Shown piece after piece: positions 54,423 through 61,087 of a stretch of 64,000 bases of DNA. Source of the stretch: Pseudobacteriovorax sp. (lineage in GTDB: Bacteria; Bdellovibrionota_B; Oligoflexia; Oligoflexales; Oligoflexaceae); assembly GCA_013215145.1 (NCBI GenBank), contig JABSRP010000038.1, positions 19,206-83,205 on the forward strand. Direction: 5' to 3'. A program made the translations under genes and the position numbers. The stretch's first letter is position 1. Every line of letters starts with the position of its first letter. The notes beneath the pieces are model-generated. The model did no database searches, had not been told where the DNA came from, and saw nothing but the letters and a program-made list of their open reading frames with translations.

Positions 54423-54860
54423 ATGAAAACGCAAAGTGTGACACCATCTGATATTCGAAAGCAGTGGTTGATAGTTGACGCAGCTGACGTTTCCCTGGGT
54501 AGGGTCGCCAGTGAAGTGTCTCGACTTTTAAGAGGAAAGCACAAGCCAAGCTTTGTCCCTCATCTTGACTGTGGTGACAACGTCATCGTTATCAACGCTG
54601 ATAAAGTTAAGTTAACGGGTAACAAACTCGAGACAAAATTCTATTACAGGCATTCGAATTACATCGGTGGATTGAAATCGACTGTGGCGAAGGACCTAAT
54701 GGCTACTTACCCAGATCGAGTGATCACTGCTGCCGTTAAAGGGATGCTGCCTCATAACAAACTAGGCCGAAAAGTTCTCGGTAACTTAAAGGTTTACGCG
54801 GGTACTGAACATCCACATGAAGCTCAAAAACCAGTGGCAGCACCTGCCAGATTAGCGTAG
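54423..54860 (+). CDS. rplM: 50S ribosomal protein L13
   Basis: The 145-residue product matches bacterial L13 over its length: WLIVDAADVSLGRVASEVSRL at the N-terminus, HLDCGDNVIVINADKVKLTG in the centre, and KGMLPHNKLGRKVLGNLKVYAG towards the end. It binds 23S rRNA early in assembly. The gene follows a consensus-like promoter and precedes rpsI by 12 bp, the usual bacterial order. Confidence 0.98.
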   Translation: MKTQSVTPSDIRKQWLIVDAADVSLGRVASEVSRLLRGKHKPSFVPHLDCGDNVIVINADKVKLTGNKLETKFYYRHSNYIGGLKSTVAKDLMATYPDRVITAAVKGMLPHNKLGRKVLGNLKVYAGTEHPHEAQKPVAAPARLA

Positions 54861-54872
54861 AAAGGTCGGCTA

Positions 54873-55262
54873 ATGTCTAAACCAGTTCACACTGTTGGAA
54901 AACGAAAAACATCTATTGCCCGAGCTTATGTTAAGCCTGGTCAAGGAAAAATCATAATCAACAACCGCGATATTGATGAGTACTATATCCGAGCGACCTC
55001 TAAGATGGTTATCAATCAACCGTTAGAGCTTACGGATAGCGTTGGCAAGCTCGATATCCGAGTTAACGTTACCGGCGGCGGTTTGTCGGGACAGGCTGGC
55101 GCTATTAGGCACGCCATCAGTCGCGCCTTGTGTGAGATCGATCCAGATAACAGAAAAGTCTTGAAATCTAACGGGCTAATCACTCGGGATGCCAGGAAAA
55201 AAGAGCGTAAATTGTACGGTCAAAAAGGTGCTCGTGCTCGCTTCCAGTTCTCTAAGAGATAA
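54873..55262 (+). CDS. rpsI: 30S ribosomal protein S9
   Basis: The 129-residue product matches S9: TVGKRKTSIARAYVKPGQGKI at the start, VTGGGLSGQAGAIRHAISRAL in the middle, and the basic tail ending ARARFQFSKR, which reaches toward the P-site tRNA. It is co-transcribed with rplM. Confidence 0.98.
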   Translation: MSKPVHTVGKRKTSIARAYVKPGQGKIIINNRDIDEYYIRATSKMVINQPLELTDSVGKLDIRVNVTGGGLSGQAGAIRHAISRALCEIDPDNRKVLKSNGLITRDARKKERKLYGQKGARARFQFSKR

Positions 55263-55269
55263 AATCAAG

Positions 55270-55303
55270 TTACAATGGTCATGGGTCATAATGGCCATTG
55301 TAA
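55270..55303 (+). terminator. Hairpin after rpsI
   Basis: TTACAATGG (55270-55278) and CCATTGTAA (55295-55303) form a 9-bp stem; a run of seven Ts starts about 18 bases later. It may partly terminate the rplM-rpsI transcript before the next plus-strand gene. Confidence 0.5.
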
Positions 55304-55342
55304 AGCAGATTTGTCGCAATCTTTTTTTAGGGGTCCTAAGAA

Positions 55343-55660
55343 ATGTCGGAAACAATTGATGATATAGGAATCGAGTATGTCGAAGATGATAAGGTAATCA
55401 TCAAGCAGCTAGACAAACAGGTTCTAACTCGTGGAAGCTGGACAACGATCATGTTCCTATATCAGGAAATGGATAAGAAGACAGAAGATTACGGGCCACA
55501 AAAAGTTTCCATTAGACGCTACCAGAAACGAAATGGCGTCTATCGACAGCAAAGTAAGTTTAATATTTCCAGTGAAAAGCAGGGTCGGGAAGTAGTCAAG
55601 GCACTCCAGAATTGGTTTCCCGAAAATCCCCCTGAAGAATCTAAAGAGGCGACTTCATAA
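55343..55660 (+). CDS. Small conserved-looking cytosolic protein
   Basis: The 105-residue product has no signal peptide. It is charged, with a beta-hairpin-like centre (QVLTRGSWTTIMFLYQEMD, QKVSIRRYQKRNGVYRQQSKFNIS) and a C-terminal helix ending ALQNWFPE. Its position directly behind rpsI suggests a housekeeping or nucleic-acid-related role, but I cannot assign a family. AGGGG is upstream. It is followed by a strong terminator located inside the convergent gene. Confidence 0.65.
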   Translation: MSETIDDIGIEYVEDDKVIIKQLDKQVLTRGSWTTIMFLYQEMDKKTEDYGPQKVSIRRYQKRNGVYRQQSKFNISSEKQGREVVKALQNWFPENPPEESKEATS

Positions 55661-55661
55661 T

Positions 55662-56333
55662 TTAAAATAATGAGTCGCTAATCTTTGGTCTGAAAAGCCG
55701 AGCGAGAATCCCTCTTCTTAAAGGAGGTGGTGTCTCGCTCTTTTTTTTATGCCGAATTCTTCTGATCTGAAGGTATCGAAGGGAAGACAGCTCCGGACTA
55801 GATTGCTCTGAAAGTTGCCAAGACTTGACGGCAATTTCAAGGCGGTCTGCTTTTTCCAGAGCATACCTACTTCCAGATTTTTTAATCACGCCGATCCGTT
55901 TCTGTCGAATGATTGTGCTGTCGGAGTCGGCTTGGAGATTGATGGTGGGCGGAACCAACATACTGTCTATGTCATACCAAATACTTACACTGTGGATTAG
56001 GGTGAGAAGACAGCTTTGCATGGGTAGTGGGTCATGGTTAGAATGTGTTATGTCGATAGTTGCGCGTCGTGATTTCCCTGCAAGTATTTCCACAGATACG
56101 ATCATTTTAATGTCATTTTTTTCTAGCAGTAAAAAGTTTTTTTGAAGCCCGTCTCTGAGTCCCGACCTTTTGGCTAAGGTTTTGAGATTGTTTTGCATTA
56201 GTAAATTATTTAGAGTTTTTGTGTAGGAATGTTGTGGTAAAAAATGATCGATTTGTTGAGCATCGATCCACTTAAAGTGTGTACTAGGAACATTTACAGC
56301 AGTCAAAGGTGGTAAACTGTTAAGGGGTTCCAT
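55662..56333 (-). CDS. Cytosolic protein of unknown function
   Basis: The 223-residue product has no export signal. It is mixed alpha/beta with a basic C-terminus (YLQIRRIRHKKKSE... ILARLFRPK). I recognise no family. It converges on the gene after rpsI with a single base between the stop codons, and its last codons contain the terminator for that plus-strand unit. Function unknown. Confidence 0.6.
   Translation of the reverse strand: MEPLNSLPPLTAVNVPSTHFKWIDAQQIDHFLPQHSYTKTLNNLLMQNNLKTLAKRSGLRDGLQKNFLLLEKNDIKMIVSVEILAGKSRRATIDITHSNHDPLPMQSCLLTLIHSVSIWYDIDSMLVPPTINLQADSDSTIIRQKRIGVIKKSGSRYALEKADRLEIAVKSWQLSEQSSPELSSLRYLQIRRIRHKKKSETPPPLRRGILARLFRPKISDSLF
55700..55748 (+). terminator. Terminator inside the 3' end of a convergent gene
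   Basis: GAGCGAGA (55700-55707) pairs with TCTCGCTC (55733-55740), followed by eight Ts (55741-55748). It should end plus-strand transcription from rplM-rpsI and the 105-residue gene, yet it lies wholly within the coding end of the minus-strand gene. Confidence 0.85.
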
Positions 56334-56442
56334 TTATTTGCCCTTCTAAGGTGGTTTGGTCTGTTCCATTATAGAACTGACTGTCTTCGGCGGACAACTA
56401 GTAGACGTCCATCAACATTGCCGGTAAAAATGGGAGTAACTA

Positions 56443-56952
56443 ATGTTTAATAACAATCCAAAAAAAACGGCGGTAAAGCAGGTGAAAAAAGAACACTCAA
56501 GAGATTATGCAGTGACCATTTTGACAAATGGCTGCCATTTTGCTGGAAAGATGTACTGCCGCGGTTCCACTAGGGTGGGAGGTCGCGTCGAAGGCGAGAT
56601 AGTTTCAGAGGGGCTTCTAATATTAGAAGAAGAGGCAGTAGTAGACGCCAACATAACGTGTGAAGAAATAGTTCTTCAAGGCAAGATTACGGGTACGATA
56701 ACAGCGAAATCCCGAGTTGAAATGAGCCGAACCTGTACGTTTTCTGGTGATGTGATTACTCCGTCATTGGTGATTGAAGAAGGAGCTGTGTTTACAGGTC
56801 GATCAACTATGGACGACAGTAATGAGTCTCTGTCTAAACACGTGAAATTGGCTGATGATGTAAAAGGACCAAATATCGGCGAGCTTTCTGGTTCCGTCGG
56901 CACTCTTCCTGATGTAAATATTAAATCTGGTGAGGCTTCAGCGGAAGCTTAA
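56443..56952 (+). CDS. Bactofilin cytoskeletal protein
   Basis: The 169-residue product has a basic N-terminal tail and a bactofilin beta-helix core (about 24-130), with repeated short strands rich in G-x-V and I/V (GKMYCRGSTRVGGRVEGEIVS, LQGKITGTITAKSRVEM, CTFSGDVITPSLVIEEG). A disordered acidic tail follows. Bactofilins polymerise without nucleotides and act in cell shape, stalks or motility. Two lipoprotein genes follow at 25 bp and then with overlap, suggesting an envelope-linked unit. Confidence 0.93.
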   Translation: MFNNNPKKTAVKQVKKEHSRDYAVTILTNGCHFAGKMYCRGSTRVGGRVEGEIVSEGLLILEEEAVVDANITCEEIVLQGKITGTITAKSRVEMSRTCTFSGDVITPSLVIEEGAVFTGRSTMDDSNESLSKHVKLADDVKGPNIGELSGSVGTLPDVNIKSGEASAEA

Positions 56953-56977
56953 CGTGGGTTTAGTATGAGGTTCTTAC

Positions 56978-57322
56978 ATGAAATTACCAGCTGGATTATT
57001 GATTGCTGCATTGGCAGCCTTTACGCTTTCCTGCACACAGGAAATGCAAAACCAAATCTCAAGAAGTGTACAGAACTGGACTGGAACTAACGGCGTCCTA
57101 GATGTTGTCAGTGAAGGTAAGGTTATGTATCGCTTTATCGACATTGACAAATTGACCACTGCACAAGCGACTTCAGGCAAAGGAACCAGGCCTTATAGGT
57201 ATGGTTATGGTGTCTTTGATAAAAATATGAACTACAAACAAGACGCGACTGAAAAAAAGATTTACTTCGAAGTTAGCGATTACGGTACAAACTATGTATT
57301 TTACGAAAATCCTTATGATTAG
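56978..57322 (+). CDS. Small lipoprotein behind the bactofilin gene
   Basis: The 114-residue product has a leader ending TLSC (Cys19). The mature protein has one beta-rich part (DVVSEGKVMYRFIDIDKL, YRYGYGVFDKNMNYKQD, KKIYFEVSDYGTNYVFYENP). I know no family. Its end overlaps the following lipoprotein start by 8 bp. Position suggests it is co-transcribed with the bactofilin. Confidence 0.7.
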   Translation: MKLPAGLLIAALAAFTLSCTQEMQNQISRSVQNWTGTNGVLDVVSEGKVMYRFIDIDKLTTAQATSGKGTRPYRYGYGVFDKNMNYKQDATEKKIYFEVSDYGTNYVFYENPYD

Positions 57323-58145
57323 ATCCATCGCCAGTTCGATATTAGCAGGGGTTTGTTTGTTTTCGAGTTCCTGTGTTTCCTATGACGAATTTAAGGCCTC
57401 TAATTCGGGTTTCTTGGAAGATACTGACAATCCTCAAAAAGTGCTGAAAGATATTCAGGCATCTACTGGCTCGACGAAACATGGTGAGATTAAAATCGAT
57501 TGGGTCGATTGCTCTCGCCCCTCGAGTAAGAGTACAGTTCTCATCTTTCATGAGGAGTCCGAGGCGGGCAAAAATTTCTGTACAAAACCGTCTAGTCAGG
57601 TATTTCTCTCTCGCAATTTGAGTTTTTTGGCCATTTATTCGCAGTCAGTTTCAGAAGAAAACGTCTATGGATCTGATGAGGAGCTGGCTGCCGTTCGTCA
57701 GTTTATTTCTAAGAAAGGTAAAAACCTAGTTGGGTTCTGGTCGATTGGTTCTAAGAGTATATTGGCAAGCAGATATGTTAAAGGACTTAGTTTTGACTGG
57801 GGAATATACACTGACGGAATATTTGATATGGAGGCAGCCTTGGACTCAGGGGAGGCTAGTCAGTTTATTCAGTCTTACAAAGCCGATGACGGGCGTCTTT
57901 CCGATGATGAGCTGGAAAAACGATCGATTGCTTGGGATTATGAAGGTTTGCCCAGTAAAATTGTGATCAACCACGATGCCAAGGCATCAAGTATGCTAAA
58001 ATTGCAGGCTGCGGAATTCCAAAAGGTGTTATCAGCAGGAGGTATTACTTCAAAACTGTTGGTTGGTCGCGCCGAAGACTTTAAAGATAGTTCAAAGATG
58101 CGAGTTTCTACTATCGTTACGTCTCTCAAGTATTTTCAAAACTAG
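57315..58145 (+). CDS. Lipoprotein with alpha/beta-hydrolase-like layout
   Basis: From ATG 57315, overlapping the previous gene, the 276-residue product has a leader ending SSSC (Cys20). It has an alternating strand-helix order (STVLIFHEESEAGKNF, LSFLAIYSQS, VGFWSIGSKSILAS, SKIVINHDAKAS) resembling an alpha/beta hydrolase or dienelactone-hydrolase fold. The S-x-G context (WSIGSKS) is not a good nucleophile elbow, so it may be a non-catalytic relative. It ends the bactofilin unit; two hairpins follow. Confidence 0.65.
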   Translation: MIRSIASSILAGVCLFSSSCVSYDEFKASNSGFLEDTDNPQKVLKDIQASTGSTKHGEIKIDWVDCSRPSSKSTVLIFHEESEAGKNFCTKPSSQVFLSRNLSFLAIYSQSVSEENVYGSDEELAAVRQFISKKGKNLVGFWSIGSKSILASRYVKGLSFDWGIYTDGIFDMEAALDSGEASQFIQSYKADDGRLSDDELEKRSIAWDYEGLPSKIVINHDAKASSMLKLQAAEFQKVLSAGGITSKLLVGRAEDFKDSSKMRVSTIVTSLKYFQN

Positions 58146-58165
58146 TTCAGTATCGACCTAGCTGT

Positions 58166-58189
58166 GCCAACCGCTTGGCCCATTTTTTT
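58166..58189 (+). terminator. Terminator after the bactofilin unit
   Basis: GCCAA (58166-58170) and TTGGC (58175-58179) form a short stem followed by CCA and seven Ts (58183-58189). Confidence 0.65.
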
Positions 58190-58238
58190 GCCGCTTAGTT
58201 TTACTTGTTGCAACATTTATCCAATAGTTTCATATATG

Positions 58239-58269
58239 CCTAGGTAGCTGCGGCTATCTAGGTATTTTT
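58239..58269 (+). terminator. Second hairpin before the odh operon
   Basis: CCTAGGTAGC (58239-58248) pairs with GCTATCTAGG (58253-58262) with one G-U pair and is followed by five Ts. With the preceding hairpin it insulates the odh operon from upstream transcription. Confidence 0.6.
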
Positions 58270-58406
58270 GGAATGCAGGTAATTTATTCCTAATCGTATT
58301 GTCATTATTAGAATACTATTAAAGTCTGTGCCCCTGCTGTTCTGTTTGAATAAGTCAAACTTGTTAGAGATTTGAAATCCGAGAAAATGAAAGAGGAGAG
58401 TTGCCG

Positions 58407-59633
58407 ATGGCCTTTGAAGTGCGTGTCCCAGCTGTAGGAGAATCTGTTCAAGAAGGCGAGATTTACAAGTGGCACAAAGCAGAAGGTGACTTTGTCGATT
58501 TAGATGACGTGTTAGTTGAGTTGGAAACTGATAAGGCAACCGTAGAGATCGTTGCCGAGGCCAGCGGAACCGTTTCCCTTAAAGTCTCTGAGGGTGATAC
58601 GGTCACTGTAGGGGACTTGCTCGCGGTGATTGATACATCTGCCGCCAAGCCAGCAGATTCCCAAGTGTCGAAACCCCAAGCTGAAGCTTCTGCGCCAGCA
58701 ACAGCTGCGGCCCCGGGTGGGAGTCAAGATTCCAGACCGCAAAGTCCCGCAGTTGCTAGGATGGTTAAGGAAGAGGGAATAGACACGTCAAATATACCTG
58801 GTTCTGGTCGGGGAGGTCGACTCACCAAAGGCGATTTGATGGATCATAAATCCAGTCCTGCACCGGCAGCGCAGCTAGCATCAAGCGATAAGTCTCCAAG
58901 CTCCGGCTCGGTCACGCAAGCACCACGAGGAAGTCGCGGAGTTAAACGTGAAAAAATGACTCGACTGAGACAAAAAATTGCAGAAAGGCTCGTTGAAGCC
59001 CAGCATAATGCTGCGATGTTGACCACGTTTAATGAGGTCGATATGTCTGCCATTATGGGGCTAAGAAAGCAATACAAAGAAGGGTTTAAAGAAATTCATG
59101 GTGTCGGATTAGGATTCATGAGCTTTTTTGTAAAAGCATCGGTCGAAGCCTTAAAAGCCTTCCCAGCTATCAATGGAATCATAGATGGCAACGAGATCGT
59201 TTACCATGACTATCATGATATCGGAATCGCCGTATCCACAGATCGGGGTTTGATGGTTCCCGTGGTCCGAAACTGCGCTGACTTAAGTTTTGCAGAAGTT
59301 GAATCAGCGATTTTAGATTATGCATTGAAGGGGCGGGCAGGAAAAATCTCTGTCGATGACTTATCGGGGGGAACGTTCACAATTTCTAATGGTGGGACCT
59401 TCGGCTCGCTGCTATCGACGCCTATATTAAACCCGCCTCAGAGCGCTATCTTGGGTATGCATAAAATTCAGGAACGAGCTATGGTTGAAAATGGTCAGGT
59501 AGTTGTAAAACCGATGATGTACCTAGCTCTATCTTACGATCATCGCATAGTTGATGGAAAAGAGGCCGTAAGCTTCTTAGTAAAAATTAAAGAGCGGATT
59601 GAAGATCCTACCCGACTTTTGTTAGGAGTATAG
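58407..59633 (+). CDS. sucB: 2-oxoglutarate dehydrogenase E2 (dihydrolipoyl succinyltransferase)
   Basis: The 408-residue product has, in order, one lipoyl domain with the modified lysine (Lys43 in ETDKATVE), an Ala/Pro-rich linker, an E3-binding domain (about 110-147, SPAVARMVKEEGIDTSNIPGSG) and a catalytic acyltransferase domain with His379 and Asp383 in SYDHRIVDG. One lipoyl domain and this length fit the succinyltransferase rather than a pyruvate complex. ATG 58407 has GAGGAG 8 nt upstream. It is the first gene of an E2-E3-E1 operon with 3 bp to lpdA. Confidence 0.95.
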   Translation: MAFEVRVPAVGESVQEGEIYKWHKAEGDFVDLDDVLVELETDKATVEIVAEASGTVSLKVSEGDTVTVGDLLAVIDTSAAKPADSQVSKPQAEASAPATAAAPGGSQDSRPQSPAVARMVKEEGIDTSNIPGSGRGGRLTKGDLMDHKSSPAPAAQLASSDKSPSSGSVTQAPRGSRGVKREKMTRLRQKIAERLVEAQHNAAMLTTFNEVDMSAIMGLRKQYKEGFKEIHGVGLGFMSFFVKASVEALKAFPAINGIIDGNEIVYHDYHDIGIAVSTDRGLMVPVVRNCADLSFAEVESAILDYALKGRAGKISVDDLSGGTFTISNGGTFGSLLSTPILNPPQSAILGMHKIQERAMVENGQVVVKPMMYLALSYDHRIVDGKEAVSFLVKIKERIEDPTRLLLGV

Positions 59634-59636
59634 ACT

Positions 59637-61031
59637 ATGACAGACACATATGATGTTGCAGTGATAGGTGGTGGTCCAGCTGGATATGTAGCTGCCATTA
59701 GATCCGCGCAGCTAGGAATGAAGACAGCAGTGATTGAAAGCCGGGGTACTCTTGGTGGAACATGCTTGAATGTTGGTTGTATCCCCAGCAAGGCCCTTTT
59801 GCAATCCAGCGAAGTTTTCCATCAAGCCAAACACAAGGTGGAAGGTTTAGGAATTACCTACGAGAACCTAAGCTTTGACATAAAAAAGATTCACGCTCAC
59901 AAAGACAAAGTCGTTAAAGAACTAGTCGATGGCGTTGCTTACCTTATGAAGAAGAATAAAATCAAATACTTCAATGGCCTTGGAACATTGCTTGGCAGCC
60001 AAAAAATAGCAATCAAAGGTGAAGATAATGCCGAGATTTCGGCAAAGCATATTGTGATTGCCACGGGAAGTGCGCCCATCGAGATTCCTACGGCAAAATT
60101 CGATCACAAAGATGTCGTTGATTCTACCGGAGCACTAAATTTTGCCAAAGTGCCAAAGCACTTGGTAGTCATTGGGGGGGGAGTCATTGGGTTGGAGCTT
60201 GGTAGTGTCTGGGCCCGATTAGGGGCAAAGGTCTCGGTTATAGAGGCGGCGGATACGATTCTTCCCATGATGGATAAAGATGTCATTAGGACGATGAAAA
60301 AAACCCTTGGGAAAGAAGGGCTAGAGTTTCATGAGAAGACCATGTTCAAGTCCTTAGAGAAAAAACCGCGTTCGATCAAAGTAGTTTGTGAAAAGGCGGG
60401 TGAGACCATCGAACTCAGCTGCGATAAAATGCTCGTAGCGGTTGGGCGTCGTGCCTATACCGATGGGTTAGGTCTCGAAAACGTGGGACTGGTAGCGGAG
60501 AAAAACGGAAAAATTAAAGTCGACCACAAATTTCAGACGGCAGTGCCTGGCATCTATGCTGTAGGGGATGTCATCGACGGACCGATGCTTGCGCATAAGG
60601 CAGAAGAAGAGGGTGTTGCTTGCATGGAGCTTATTGCCGGCAAGGCTGGTCATGTGAACTACAACGCGGTTCCGAATGTTGTGTACACTTGGCCAGAAGT
60701 CGCCTCGGTGGGACTTACTGAGCAAGAGTGCAAGTCGAACGGTATGGAAGTGAATATCGGGAAGTTTCCATTCACTGCTAATGGACGAGCAAAGTGCATG
60801 GCTGAGACCGATGGTTTTGTTAAGATCATAGCTGACAAAAGGACAGATTCCATTGTTGGTGCACATATTGTCGGTCCTAGTGCATCCGAGCTCATAGGAG
60901 AGCTGGCTGTGGGTGTTGAATTCTCGGCGAGTGCTGAAGACATTGCTCGCTCTGTTCATGCTCACCCCACCTTGGCGGAAGTCGTTAAAGAGGCTGCGTT
61001 AGGAGTGGACAAAAGAAGTTTGCATTCCTAA
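59637..61031 (+). CDS. lpdA: Dihydrolipoyl dehydrogenase (E3)
   Basis: The 464-residue flavoprotein has an N-terminal FAD motif GGGPAGYVAA, the redox disulfide Cys43/Cys48 in GGTCLNVGCIPSK, an NAD-binding GGGVIGLELG and the catalytic His443-Glu448 in AHPTLAEV at the dimer interface. It reoxidises lipoyl groups of the 2-oxoglutarate complex, and of other complexes if shared. The codons for the NAD-binding glycines include a run of eight Gs (60174-60181), in frame here. Confidence 0.96.
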   Translation: MTDTYDVAVIGGGPAGYVAAIRSAQLGMKTAVIESRGTLGGTCLNVGCIPSKALLQSSEVFHQAKHKVEGLGITYENLSFDIKKIHAHKDKVVKELVDGVAYLMKKNKIKYFNGLGTLLGSQKIAIKGEDNAEISAKHIVIATGSAPIEIPTAKFDHKDVVDSTGALNFAKVPKHLVVIGGGVIGLELGSVWARLGAKVSVIEAADTILPMMDKDVIRTMKKTLGKEGLEFHEKTMFKSLEKKPRSIKVVCEKAGETIELSCDKMLVAVGRRAYTDGLGLENVGLVAEKNGKIKVDHKFQTAVPGIYAVGDVIDGPMLAHKAEEEGVACMELIAGKAGHVNYNAVPNVVYTWPEVASVGLTEQECKSNGMEVNIGKFPFTANGRAKCMAETDGFVKIIADKRTDSIVGAHIVGPSASELIGELAVGVEFSASAEDIARSVHAHPTLAEVVKEAALGVDKRSLHS

Positions 61032-61087
61032 ACAACAATAATGATAGACTTTTGTGTAAAGGCAGCAGGGCAAGATAGGAGTTAGTA

